Origin: CAVQTK01 sp963716455
Lineage (GTDB): Bacteria; Pseudomonadota; Gammaproteobacteria; Coxiellales; Coxiellaceae
NCBI GenBank assembly: GCA_963716455.1
Contig: CAVQTK010000015.1
Coordinates: forward strand, 1-41,714
Direction of reading: 5' to 3'
DNA length: 41,714 nucleotides
The notes under the pieces were generated by a model, which saw nothing but the letters and a program-made list of their open reading frames with translations, was not told the origin of the DNA and did not search any database. Positions 28,443 to 37,741 of the stretch are shown here, piece after piece (within the stretch, counting starts at the first letter, position 1; each line of letters begins with the position of its first letter). Position numbers and translations under genes: made by a program.

Positions 28443-28609
28443 AAAATTTTAGACCCGCCCCCTAGAGCTTTCTCTCTATAAAGTACCCGTGGTTTGCATA
28501 TAGAGAATTTTATCTTTGCCTAAATATAAAATATAAAAATTTATAGACTACTATTAAATAATACTCCGGTATTTGCAGGATATTAAACTTTCTAAAGAAG
28601 GAAAAAAAA

Positions 28610-29752
28610 ATGAGTCCGCGAGAATTTGAAAAATCTGAACTGTATTTATTCAAAATCTTTAAAATTGGCATAAAAATAGGTGCCAGCTGGTTTTTGTTGG
28701 CTTTTTTAGTGGCTTGGGGACTTGCTGCTGCTTACTTTCCAACCCATATCAAAGGATTAAGTACTTCACTTTATTGGTTAATGGGAATTTTAAGCGCAGT
28801 GGGACTTTTTTTTTCTATTGTTTTTCATGAACTTTCTCATTCGATAGTAGGTCGGCATTACGGTATAGAAATCGCCGGAATTAAACTTTTTGTTTTCGGC
28901 GGAGTATCAGAAATGCGCAATGAGCCTGATAATCCAAAAGCTGAGTTTCTTATGTCAATCGCCGGCCCTCTGTGCAGTTTTATCTTAGCTGGGGTATTTT
29001 ATTTACTCTTTTATCTCGGATTAGCTTTAGGCTGGCCCGCTCCTATTGATGGAATAATTTATTATCTGGCACTCATTAATCTTTTGTTAGCTATCTTTAA
29101 CCTGTTACCCGGATTTCCCCTTGATGGTGGCCGGATATTACGTTCTTTATTATGGTGGTGGAAAAAAGATCTAAAATGGGCCACTCGTGTTGCTTATTTA
29201 TGTGGATCAGGAATAGGCTTGGGTTTGATCTTTATGGGAATCTTTTTATTTATATGGGGAGCTTTAATAAGTGGTATTTGGTTATTTTTAATTGGATTTT
29301 TCCTTCGGCGCATGGCTCAACTGTCATACCAAAATTTTCTTATCAAAGAAAGCTTTCGTAATGAGACCCTTAGAAAATATACCAAAACTAATCCAGTGAC
29401 TGTTCCACCCGACATTTCCCTTCAAGAATTGGTAGATAATTATTTTTACAAATATTATCATAAACTTTATCCCGTAGTAGAAAATAACAAACTACAAGGT
29501 CATGTTTCATTTCACGAAATTAAACAGTATCCGCAAGAAAAATGGCCCATATCAAAGGTTAAAGACATTATGCATTTTTCTTCTGAAACCTTTGTTGATG
29601 TAGAAACTCCAATTACTGAAGCCCTACAAAAAATGTATGAACAAAAAAGAAGCCGCTTAATTGTTGTCGATAACGGCGAACTTTATGGTGTTATCACTCT
29701 GAGAGATATAATGCAAGCTGCAGCATTTAAAACCGGCTTGGACAACTTATGA
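28610..29752 (+). CDS. Site-2 protease family (M50) membrane protein with CBS domains
   Basis: 380 residues. The N-terminal two thirds contain about six membrane helices with the zinc protease motif FHELSHS (His73, Glu74, His77) and the second motif NLLPGFPLDGGR (164-175, Asp172). The C-terminal 130 residues are soluble and hold two CBS motifs (YTKTNPVTVPPDISLQEL; IMHFSSETFVDVETPI), which usually bind adenine nucleotides. It is an intramembrane protease of the SpoIVFB/Rip type; its substrate, perhaps an anti-sigma factor or membrane remnant, is unknown. Well-formed GAAGGAA site before ATG. Confidence 0.9.
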   Translation: MSPREFEKSELYLFKIFKIGIKIGASWFLLAFLVAWGLAAAYFPTHIKGLSTSLYWLMGILSAVGLFFSIVFHELSHSIVGRHYGIEIAGIKLFVFGGVSEMRNEPDNPKAEFLMSIAGPLCSFILAGVFYLLFYLGLALGWPAPIDGIIYYLALINLLLAIFNLLPGFPLDGGRILRSLLWWWKKDLKWATRVAYLCGSGIGLGLIFMGIFLFIWGALISGIWLFLIGFFLRRMAQLSYQNFLIKESFRNETLRKYTKTNPVTVPPDISLQELVDNYFYKYYHKLYPVVENNKLQGHVSFHEIKQYPQEKWPISKVKDIMHFSSETFVDVETPITEALQKMYEQKRSRLIVVDNGELYGVITLRDIMQAAAFKTGLDNL

Positions 29753-29780
29753 TTCATAGAAATCCACCCAGCATATTACT

Positions 29781-30674
29781 ATGGCAGTAAGTAGTTTTTT
29801 GGCATTATTATGTTGTGTACTTTTGTGGTCCTCTGCGTTTGTTGGTATCGAAATCGGACTAAGCGCTTACTCGCCAGGTAGTTTAGCCTTACTACGATTT
29901 TTAATTACATCTTTAATACTACTAATTTATTTTTTTTCTAATCTCAAAAATCAAAAAAATCTTTTTCGCTCAAAAACCCATTTAATCCAATGCTTTTTGG
30001 TTGGGGCTACTTTAGCGGGTTATATGGTAGGGCTCAATATTGGTGAAAAAAATGTTTCTTCCTCCTTAGCAAGTTTTATTGTCAGTACCGAACCACTCAT
30101 GATAATTATCATTTCCGCATTATTTCTAAAAGAAAAATTAACTTTCCATAATATTTTTGGTTTATTAATCAGTATCATAGGTATTTTAATTATTTTCTCT
30201 GCTAATCAACGTTCTAACATTACTTTCGATTGGTCCGCCTTAGTCATTTTATTGGCAACATTTAGCATTGCCCTTTATAGTATATTTCAAAAGCCATTAT
30301 TTAAATATTACACAGGACAACAAATATTACCTTGGTATATGTGGTGCTCAACTCTTATTTTACTCCCCTATTTCCCTCAGCTTATAGGTGACATACACAA
30401 AGCAAGCTGGGATATTACTTTAGTGATAATTTACCTGGGAATTTTCCCTACATTATTGGCATTTACTCTGTGGACCTATGCTATTTCCAAAATTCCAGTC
30501 AGTAAGGCTGTTAGCATTTTTTATATAATTCCTTTTTTCACCATGATAATGGATTACCTTTTATTAGGAGAATCCATCAATATTTTGGCCTTTTTAGGGG
30601 GATGTTTAACCCTAACTGGGGCAATAATAGTTAATTTACCTTTCTTAAAAATTTTAATTTTCAAAAAGAAATAA
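29781..30674 (+). CDS. EamA/DMT-family transporter
   Basis: 297 residues with ten predicted transmembrane helices in two five-helix halves. Typical phrases are LLWSSAFVGIEIGL near the N-terminus, the first-half end LKEKLTFHNIFGLLISIIGILII, and second-half LGESINILAFLGGCLTLTGAIIV. Family members export amino acids or other small metabolites through the inner membrane; the substrate cannot be told. It starts 28 bases after the protease gene and lacks a clear ribosome site, suggesting coupling to it. Confidence 0.88.
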   Translation: MAVSSFLALLCCVLLWSSAFVGIEIGLSAYSPGSLALLRFLITSLILLIYFFSNLKNQKNLFRSKTHLIQCFLVGATLAGYMVGLNIGEKNVSSSLASFIVSTEPLMIIIISALFLKEKLTFHNIFGLLISIIGILIIFSANQRSNITFDWSALVILLATFSIALYSIFQKPLFKYYTGQQILPWYMWCSTLILLPYFPQLIGDIHKASWDITLVIIYLGIFPTLLAFTLWTYAISKIPVSKAVSIFYIIPFFTMIMDYLLLGESINILAFLGGCLTLTGAIIVNLPFLKILIFKKK

Positions 30675-30721
30675 GATCCACAAAAAATACGGCGGCCTCG
30701 CAATCCATAAAAGAGTCTCTC

Positions 30722-31279
30722 TTATCGCAAAATTGAATCCACCCATTGAGCATAAGAATCTATAAATTTTTTTATAAACTCAAGCGTGTTCTGATTCGTA
30801 ATTCCGCCTTTATCATCAAATAAATCGCCTGCATTTCCAATATAAGATTCAGGCTGTTGGAGGGTTGGAATATCTAAAAATACGAATGTTTGTCGCAAAT
30901 GATGATTGGCTCCAAATCCACCTATAGCACCAGGAGAAACACTTATTACCGCGCCAGGTTTTTTTTGCCAAACACTTTTTCCATAAGGTCGAGAGCCTAC
31001 ATCAACCGCATTTTTAAGCACTCCTGGTATAGACCGATTGTATTCAGGAGTAACAAATAATACCCCAGCACAGGATTTTACTTTCTCACGAAAAGCAGTC
31101 CACTCTCTAGGAGGGGTTCCTTCATCATCAAGATCCTGATTATATAAGGCAAGATTTCCAATCTCGATCATTTCTAGTTTTAGTGATGGCGGTGCTAAAG
31201 AGATAAGAATTTTTGCCATTTTTCGGTTAAAAGATTGCTTCCGCAGACTTCCGACTAATACTGCAATTTGCTTGCTCAT
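30722..31279 (-). CDS. NAD(P)H-dependent FMN reductase
   Basis: 185 residues with the flavodoxin-like fold of the FMN_red family: GSLRKQSFNRKM binds the FMN phosphate, FVTPEYNRSIPGVLKNAVD is the family hallmark, and SPGAIGGFGANHHLRQ follows. It probably reduces FMN or quinones in the cytoplasm, using NADPH. It is 28 bases after the alpha/beta hydrolase gene on the same strand, so the two probably form an operon for oxidative or xenobiotic stress. Confidence 0.9.
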   Translation of the reverse strand: MSKQIAVLVGSLRKQSFNRKMAKILISLAPPSLKLEMIEIGNLALYNQDLDDEGTPPREWTAFREKVKSCAGVLFVTPEYNRSIPGVLKNAVDVGSRPYGKSVWQKKPGAVISVSPGAIGGFGANHHLRQTFVFLDIPTLQQPESYIGNAGDLFDDKGGITNQNTLEFIKKFIDSYAQWVDSILR

Positions 31280-31307
31280 AATTTACATCCTATAAAATTT
31301 ATCCTAA

Positions 31308-32144
31308 TTACTCTTTAATAAACGCAAGTAGATCTGCATTTACTTGATCTTTATGAGTAGAACAAAGCCCGTGTGGCGCTCCTTTGTATATTTTCAATTG
31401 TGAATTTTGAACAAGCTTAGATGAAAGAGAAGCAGAAGCACCTATGGGTACAATCTGATCGTCATCACCATGTATAATCAAAGTCGGCGCCTTAATTTTT
31501 TTAAGATCTTCGGTAAAATCCGTTTCAGAAAATGCTTTTACACAATCAAAAATAGCTTTAAAACCACCTTGCATTCCCTGCAACCAAAATGAATCTTTAA
31601 GCCCCTGCGAAACTTTGGCATTGGCCCTATTAGCTCCATAGAATGGTGTAGCAATATCGCGAAAAAATTGGGAGCGGTCAGCAAGAACTTTTGCCCGTAT
31701 GTCATCGAAAACTTCCAAAGGCAAACCTCCAGGATTGGTTGCAGTTTTCAACATTAAGGGAGGAACAGCGCTTATGAGTACTGCCTTAGCTACACGTTTT
31801 GTACCATGACGACCCAGATAGCGAGCAACTTCGCCTCCTCCCGTTGAATGCCCAACAAGAATAACATTATTTAAATCCAGTTTTTCTAAGAGTTTGGAAA
31901 GGTCATCAGCATATGTGTCCATCTCATTACCATTCCAGGGTTGACTTGAGCGGCCATGGCCACGACGATCATGGGCAACACATCGATAGCCACGAGAACT
32001 TAGAAATAACATTTGATCTTCCCAAGCGTCTGCCGTCAATGGCCAGCCATGACTGAAAACGATTGGCTGCCCCGTTCCCCAATCTTTGTAATAAAGGGTA
32101 ACTTGGTGAGAATTTTCTTCGCTGACTGTAAGGTAATTCATCAT
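31308..32144 (-). CDS. Alpha/beta hydrolase (cofactor-free haloperoxidase-like)
   Basis: 278 residues closely following the non-haem chloroperoxidase/bromoperoxidase branch: oxyanion region FSHGWPLTADAWEDQM, nucleophile elbow GHSTGGG (Ser100), catalytic Asp in HGDDDQIVP (about 228) and His258 in GAPHG. Such enzymes are esterases or perhydrolases; the haloperoxidase activity is a side reaction. No signal peptide. Upstream of and probably cotranscribed with the FMN reductase. Confidence 0.9.
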   Translation of the reverse strand: MMNYLTVSEENSHQVTLYYKDWGTGQPIVFSHGWPLTADAWEDQMLFLSSRGYRCVAHDRRGHGRSSQPWNGNEMDTYADDLSKLLEKLDLNNVILVGHSTGGGEVARYLGRHGTKRVAKAVLISAVPPLMLKTATNPGGLPLEVFDDIRAKVLADRSQFFRDIATPFYGANRANAKVSQGLKDSFWLQGMQGGFKAIFDCVKAFSETDFTEDLKKIKAPTLIIHGDDDQIVPIGASASLSSKLVQNSQLKIYKGAPHGLCSTHKDQVNADLLAFIKE

Positions 32145-32315
32145 AAACTCCTTTTAGCTGATTGCTACCTAATGTCTTTAGAATATTGTTATAATATAGT
32201 CGATTAGATACTTGGTGTAAAGATAGGAGATAGGGTTGTCAGGCTGCCCACTTTAAGCAGATACACAATAGTTACTGCTTTCTTGAATCACCACATATGA
32301 TTATAGGTTTAAATA

Positions 32316-33134
32316 ATGGTTAAAGTTGCTGCTATTCAGATGTGTTCCTCTCACATTATTGAAGAAAATTTAATTTCCGCTGCTCGTTTAATAAAAATTG
32401 CCGCTTCAAATCATGCCAAACTAATTGTACTGCCTGAAATGTTTGCTATTATGACAAAGGAACCTAAAGATAAACATCTTTATAAAGAACCACTAGGCAA
32501 TGGCAAGATTCAATCTTTTTTATCTTCTGAATCTAAAAATAATAAAGTCTGGTTAGTCGGGGGCACTATTCCTATTGCTTGTGAAGAAAAAAATAAATTT
32601 AAAGCAGCGTGTTTAGTCTTTAATGATCAAGGTGAATTTGTTACCAGATACGATAAAATTCATCTATTTGATGTCACCCTTTCTAATTCCGAATCCTATA
32701 CAGAATCGGAAACCACAGAACCTGGTAATCAATTGGTTATTGTAGAGACTCCATTTGGAAAATTAGGATTGGCAGTTTGTTATGATCTTAGATTCCCCTA
32801 TATCTTTACTTCTCTACGCAATCGTGGGGCAGAAATAATAGCAATTCCATCCGCTTTTACAATTACAACAGGTGAAGCCCATTGGCATCTGCTGGTAAGA
32901 AGTCGCGCTATTGATTCTTTTTGTTATATTATTGGCGCAAGCCAAGGTGGTATTCACAGTAGCGGAAGAAAAACTTACGGACATAGTTTAATTGTAAATC
33001 CCTGGGGAGAAATAACCCAAGAATATGACAGAGTTGGAGAAGGTATAGTTTACTCGCATATTAATTTAGAATACCTACATAAAATTCGCCAATCTATCCC
33101 TACAATTAAACATCATAAAAATAACTTAGAGTAA
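32316..33134 (+). CDS. Carbon-nitrogen hydrolase (deaminated glutathione amidase-like)
   Basis: 272 residues of the nitrilase superfamily. The catalytic Glu-Lys-Cys triad is visible as LPEMF (Glu41), RYDKIHLFD (Lys114) and VCYDLRFP (Cys155). The DKIHLFDV and CYDLRFP phrases place it in the Nit1/Nit2-like branch that repairs deaminated glutathione, although other omega-amidase activities are possible. The ribosome site is weak. The gene ends about 60 bases before a hairpin terminator. Confidence 0.88.
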   Translation: MVKVAAIQMCSSHIIEENLISAARLIKIAASNHAKLIVLPEMFAIMTKEPKDKHLYKEPLGNGKIQSFLSSESKNNKVWLVGGTIPIACEEKNKFKAACLVFNDQGEFVTRYDKIHLFDVTLSNSESYTESETTEPGNQLVIVETPFGKLGLAVCYDLRFPYIFTSLRNRGAEIIAIPSAFTITTGEAHWHLLVRSRAIDSFCYIIGASQGGIHSSGRKTYGHSLIVNPWGEITQEYDRVGEGIVYSHINLEYLHKIRQSIPTIKHHKNNLE

Positions 33135-33193
33135 ATACAATCGGATAAAGTTGAAGCGAATAGAATTGTTAACTTCAAATTCATGAACCACTA

Positions 33194-33227
33194 TAATGCC
33201 CCATTAGACTGAGGCATTACAGTTTTT
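33194..33227. terminator. Terminator between convergent genes
   Basis: TAATGCC (33194-33200) and GGCATTA (33213-33219) form a seven-pair stem with a 12-base loop, followed by a TTTTT run. It ends the nitrilase-family gene and may also serve the convergent small gene. Confidence 0.6.
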
Positions 33228-33250
33228 GTAACTAATTCAAATATCAAGCA

Positions 33251-33634
33251 TTAAACAGTATACGATTTTATGGTAATAGTTTTTTTAGGAGTTGAGAAAG
33301 GATCATCATTTTTATTAGACACTAACTTATTTTTATGAGACTTAATTAAGCCAAGTCCATGTCTAACTATTACCCCTTCTCTTTTAATTTCCAAATTCGA
33401 AGATTCAGTATTAAATGCTAATGGATCAGGAAGTAATTCCTGTGGAAAATTTTCATGAAAAAAATCAGACGGCACCGGGCTTGGGGCAAAAGATCGAACT
33501 TTCTTTAAAGGTATAGTAGAGCTGCTTATTTCACCAAATCCTGCAGGATCAGGAAGAAGTTGGTTAAGATCCAAATCAGATTCTTTTTTTTCAGGACTTG
33601 TTTTGAAAAACGTACTGTTAAATTTTCTTTTCAT
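33251..33634 (-). CDS. Small disordered hypothetical protein with LLPDP repeats
   Basis: 127 residues beginning MKRKFNSTFFKTSPEKKESD, with a GGAG ribosome site ten bases before the ATG. The sequence is rich in Ser, Pro, Lys and Asp and has no hydrophobic core. The phrase LLPDP occurs twice (NQLLPDPAGF, QELLPDPLAF), as does a PDP-aromatic arrangement. No family is recognised. Low-complexity basic proteins of this type are frequent among secreted proteins of intracellular bacteria, but there is no direct evidence for export. Confidence 0.6.
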   Translation of the reverse strand: MKRKFNSTFFKTSPEKKESDLDLNQLLPDPAGFGEISSSTIPLKKVRSFAPSPVPSDFFHENFPQELLPDPLAFNTESSNLEIKREGVIVRHGLGLIKSHKNKLVSNKNDDPFSTPKKTITIKSYTV

Positions 33635-34027
33635 TTGCTATCTCCAAAATTATTTCATATGGGACAAGCAAATAATCCATTACTACCAGTTCAATTTACT
33701 TTATGCACTTATCCTTCTACTGGGGCCTATCTTTCACCAAGTAATCTAACAAAAATAATTTTAAAAAACAAGAAAATTTAAATATATTCGCCGCGGCAAG
33801 CCGCGGAATAAATTTAAAAATACAGCAAGACTGTCTATTTAGAGAATGCCAAATTACAGCACCCAGTTGTTTAAAAATTAACCTAAAACGCTTAACATCA
33901 AATCTCTTTGATTGTATAATATAAAATCCCTAATTTAATTTTTTGAAGACGCAAAGAAATTAGGTGGATTTTTAGTTTTGTTATATTTAACTTGAAATTT
34001 AACTGTTTTTAAAAGTATATTATTTTT
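33635..34027. other. AT-rich spacer with a GC palindrome
   Basis: This 393-base spacer shows no supported gene. At 33787-33809 is the strong palindrome CCGCGGC-AA-GCCGCGG, similar to a sequence at about 8069-8086. The right part contains the promoter candidate at 33892-33920. Confidence 0.5.
33892..33920 (+). promoter_or_regulatory. Sigma-70-type promoter upstream of the lipoyl-like/ankyrin operon
   Basis: TTAACA (33892-33897), a 17-base spacer, and a perfect TATAAT (33915-33920). It lies about 107 bases before the ATG at 34028, giving a leader of about 100 bases. It is the best promoter match I see in the window. Confidence 0.55.
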
Positions 34028-34648
34028 ATGACTATTATCATCAAAGTTCCAATATTATCCACTACCCACCCTATCAAAGTAAATCAGTGGCATAAAAAGT
34101 TAGGGGATTGGGTAGCCCGTGGAGAAACTTTAGTTGATCTTAAAGTGGATAATGAACTACTCCCTATCATTGCATCTCAGGCAGGAATAGTAGAAAAAAT
34201 TTTCTTTCAAACTGATGAAGAAGTAAAAATACAAGCCACGTTAGCGATATTGAAAGAAAGCTTACCCAATATTGCCTGGGACAAAGAACAACAAACGCTT
34301 ATTTTACAAACTTATTATTGTGATAGTAAACCAGGTATGGAGTATGAGCTGCGTCAATTATTAAGAACCGGAGAAGGACAATACGGAGGATACGGATCTG
34401 CTCTTGCCCTACCACAAAACCGTGAGCAAGCTAATCCTGGAATGGGTGAAGACGCCCAAATGACTACACAAAAATATCTTAAATCGAATCCATTGTTGGC
34501 CCAATCCAGTCAATTCTCAGGAGATTTTAAGGATCCGCGAGTGACTTCTGTTCCTTCTGAGATAGGTGCTCAAGTATCTCCACAAAATGCTCCCAGCTTT
34601 CAACACCAACCAGGAAGTACTCCCTCTCCTGCTCCTAAACCTAGATAA
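34028..34648 (+). CDS. Lipoyl/biotinyl-like domain protein lacking the modified lysine
   Basis: 206 residues. Residues 1-78 follow the biotinyl/lipoyl carrier fold: HKKLGDWVARGETLVDLKVD, then ASQAGIVEKIFFQTDEEV. In true carriers the hairpin reads ETDKA with the modified Lys; here the aligned residues are KVDNE, so Asn42 replaces the lysine and the domain cannot be lipoylated or biotinylated there. Residues 79-206 are low-complexity (QYGGYGSALALP, a Pro/Ser/Gln tail ending SPAPKPR). No ribosome site is evident. The stop is two bases before the ankyrin gene, so the pair is very likely one translation unit. Confidence 0.75.
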   Translation: MTIIIKVPILSTTHPIKVNQWHKKLGDWVARGETLVDLKVDNELLPIIASQAGIVEKIFFQTDEEVKIQATLAILKESLPNIAWDKEQQTLILQTYYCDSKPGMEYELRQLLRTGEGQYGGYGSALALPQNREQANPGMGEDAQMTTQKYLKSNPLLAQSSQFSGDFKDPRVTSVPSEIGAQVSPQNAPSFQHQPGSTPSPAPKPR

Positions 34649-34650
34649 AT

Positions 34651-36027
34651 ATGTCTATTTCTGATGCAATTATCTATAAATCAGTGGCCGAGGTGCGAAA
34701 TTTGCTCACACGCGAACTCAATATTAACTATGTCGATGAATATGGTTTTACCCCTCTAATTCAAACTGCAATTATGAATAACATAGATAAAGGAGAGCTT
34801 ATAATAGACCATGGAGCAGATGTTAATTTCCGCGATCTTACCGGTGGTAGCGCTTTACATTGGACAACAGAAAACAACAATTTACCATTTTGCCGCTTAC
34901 TCATTGATCATGGAGCTGATCCGAATGCCTATACCCTAGTTAGTGAACCCGTTCTAAGTAAAGCGATTTTACGTGGACAAAGAAGTTTACGCAGGTTACT
35001 CATTCAAGCAGGAGCGAATTTAAATTTCGCGCAAGATTATATTAACACTAAATTATTGGCTCATCGTTTCGAACTCGTGGGCTACGCAGATATTATTAAT
35101 CATCAAAACCGCTTTACGGAAGTAGATTTTGAAGGATTCTCTTTAGAATTTACCATAGGTATTATTTTGCAATCTTTAGAAGAGTATCAAAATAATTTTT
35201 CTGCTCGTCACTTGCGTCATTATTTTGATTTACTAAATAAACTTATTGCTACTTTTTCTGTAGCAACCCAGCTGATTCGTTTTCAACAATATCAAGTAGA
35301 TTTGGAAGCCCATCGGATAACTATTGATAATTTATTAAATCAAGAAATGCTTATGATTCCTGTAGCCTATGAAGGCCACGCCATATCTTTTATCAAATAC
35401 CGAAACTACCTGGCTAAATGTGACCGTTCCCAAAATGATTTATTTATTGATAACGTAGTTATTTATGAAATAACTCGCCCCCAGGTATTGAGTAAAGAAT
35501 TAATCAAAAGTTTAATGTACAAAAGACAAACTAAAAATTTTATTGATGTTGAATTGTCTCATTTGCTTGGATTAAAACCAGTTAATAAATTAGTCATTGG
35601 TGCACAAATTAGCGGCAATTGTTCTTGGGCAAATATTGAAGCCTGCATTCCAGTAATGTTCTTTTTATTTTCTTTGCCCCTGCAAAATACAAAAAATATC
35701 ATTAGTTCTTCAAAAGATGCATTGGCCTTCTATTACCAATGGCTAGAATGGGACAAAAATCGTGCCTTACATTTTTGTATACAGAGCTTTCCCCATGCCG
35801 ATCCAGCCCGGAAAGCTTCACAGCTAGCCATTTTGGCAGCAATCTTATTTCAACGGTGTAATGCTAATGTAGCATTAGATGTTGAACGTGCTCGCAAAGT
35901 TGTTCCTCTTTTGAAAACTCCAGGCTATGAATATATTTTAAATAGTTATATCGAAATTTATTATCATCATAACGCCACCAAATCAGGAGAAAACCTGCGT
36001 CAATTATTACGAATATGTGAAATATAA
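34651..36027 (+). CDS. Ankyrin-repeat protein with candidate cysteine-protease-like domain (effector candidate)
   Basis: 458 residues. Three to four ankyrin repeats occupy about 1-130 (YGFTPLIQTAIMNN, LIIDHGADVNFRD, GGSALHWTTENNN, LLIDHGADPNAY, LLIQAGANLNF). After a helical linker, the C-terminal half contains YEGHAISFIKYRNYL (His243), acidic residues near CDRSQNDLFID (258-267) and ISGNCSWANIEACIP (Cys324). This His-acid-Cys order with GNCSWAN resembles CE-clan (YopJ-type) cysteine proteases or transferases and the protease-like part of Legionella ankyrin effector AnkH. The effector reading is inference; no secretion genes are in the window. Export would need a C-terminal signal, and the tail SGENLRQLLRICEI is not diagnostic. 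It is the second gene of the operon with 34028. Confidence 0.75.
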   Translation: MSISDAIIYKSVAEVRNLLTRELNINYVDEYGFTPLIQTAIMNNIDKGELIIDHGADVNFRDLTGGSALHWTTENNNLPFCRLLIDHGADPNAYTLVSEPVLSKAILRGQRSLRRLLIQAGANLNFAQDYINTKLLAHRFELVGYADIINHQNRFTEVDFEGFSLEFTIGIILQSLEEYQNNFSARHLRHYFDLLNKLIATFSVATQLIRFQQYQVDLEAHRITIDNLLNQEMLMIPVAYEGHAISFIKYRNYLAKCDRSQNDLFIDNVVIYEITRPQVLSKELIKSLMYKRQTKNFIDVELSHLLGLKPVNKLVIGAQISGNCSWANIEACIPVMFFLFSLPLQNTKNIISSSKDALAFYYQWLEWDKNRALHFCIQSFPHADPARKASQLAILAAILFQRCNANVALDVERARKVVPLLKTPGYEYILNSYIEIYYHHNATKSGENLRQLLRICEI

Positions 36028-36271
36028 TCGAAAAATTTGTGTTAATTTAGAAATTCTTTTGCCCTTGAAAAAAACCATTAAATCCTATACGATAAATTTC
36101 TTGTTTGCATTATACTAATAGATGGTTTTTGTATACACAAAGAGCTAAGATAAACATCAGCCATTCATTTTGGGATAATAGACAATATAAATTGATTTTT
36201 TGATAGTTTCTCTATCCAGCAGTTTTTTTTGGATAAAATCCCAACTATTGAAGAGTATAAATCTAAAACAA

Positions 36272-36344
<73 letters not shown>

Positions 36345-36566
36345 ATTTAAAATTAATTGGTTATGAGATGATATTTGAAATCTGGAAATTTCATGTAGAA
36401 ACTATGTAGAAGACGTAAAACCTTCAGTAAATCTCAAGAAAAAATTTTTGATTTAGGTTTAAACTCAAGGATGATAAAATTTTACGGGTAGGAACATTGA
36501 ACTAAGTGTGTATAATCTAATTAAGATCATTCATACACTTAAACTAGATAAGGGATATCTTTTACT

Positions 36567-37727
36567 ATGAAATTAAATTCGTTATATATACAAAATTTCC
36601 GCATTCTTAAGATTTTGAAGTTAAAAAGCTTGGGCGCTTGAATTTAATTGTGGGGAAAAATAACTCTGGTAAAAGTAGTGTTCTAGAAGCGCTTAGAATT
36701 TATGCAGGTGGTGCAAATCGCTTTCTATTGACTACAATTGCGAATGGACATGATGAACCCCCTCCAAGTGAGGATAATCCTTTTAGTAAGCAAGATGGAG
36801 TTATCCCATTCGAGTCTTTTTTTATGGGAGGAGTTTTCCTATTGAGGAAGGAAAAGCTATTATAGTAGGTGAGAAAAAAGAATCGAATCAATCTATCCGA
36901 ATAGAACATACCTATTATTCCATGGAGGAAGTTACAGAAGACGATGAGAAGGGTGAAACTAGTACCAAAATTCGTACTAAGTTTATATCAAAATAGAATT
37001 AAATAAGTTCAGTGATAAAGAGATTTTTCATGCCTTAACTATACAAACCACCCAAGAGAAAAAAAAAGTTTTGATGGCTCTAAACGGTCCAACAACAGAA
37101 GATTTTTTCATCCATTTTTCAAAACTGAACCGCTCTTCCCATGCGGCTACATTCCTACACAGTTTGTTTCTCTTGATGAGCTAGCTGATGAATGGGATAA
37201 AATTGCACTTACTGAGCATGAAAATCACGTTAAAACAGCATTAAAATTTCTTGAACCTAAATTTGAAAGTTTAGCTTTTGTAAAGAGCGATGGCAAACGC
37301 ACTAGATTCAAACGGTAAGCCATAGTAAAACCCCAAACCTCAAGCCAGTCCCTTTAAGTAGCATGGGTGATAGTATGTAAGAATACTGCAATTATCCCTT
37401 AAAAGTTTTTTCTGCGCAAAATGGGTTTTTACTTATTGATGAATTTGAAAATGGATTGCACTATAGTGTTCAAGAAAAAGTATGGGATTGGTTATTTAAA
37501 TTAGCTAAAGAGTTAAACATCCAAGTTTTTGCTACAACTCATATCTTTCTGACTGTGTAAGGAGCTTCGCTAAAGTGGCTTATAGGAAAGATCATTTAGA
37601 GAACCCAGGGGTACTATTCCGAGTAGGATGTAGTGCAAAGCCTCTTGAAAATAATAAAGTAATTGCTACAGAGTTCGATGCTGAGGAATTAACAGATCTT
37701 ACAAAATCTGACATAGAAATAAGATAG
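36567..37727 (+). pseudogene. OLD-like AAA ATPase, multiply frameshifted
   Basis: Fragments in different frames together give an ATP-binding protein: MKLNSLYIQNFRILK, then after a shift NLIVGKNNSGKSSVLEALR (Walker A), EEGKAIIVGEKKES, later DELADEWDKIALTEHEN, VPLSSMGDSM, Walker B LLIDEFENGLHYSVQ, and ATTHIFL followed by RSFAKVAYRKDH. This is the order of OLD/AAA_15-type ATPases. At least four frameshifts or stops interrupt it. The intact version would pair with the TOPRIM protein encoded next, 14 bases downstream, as in two-gene defence modules. No single fragment exceeds 75 residues, so it is non-functional as sequenced. Confidence 0.85.
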
Positions 37728-37741
37728 GGAGCTTCATTCAT

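Noticed and set aside
33560..33781. 73-codon open frame on the plus strand
   Set aside because: It overlaps the start of the better supported minus-strand gene 33251-33634 and lacks a ribosome site.
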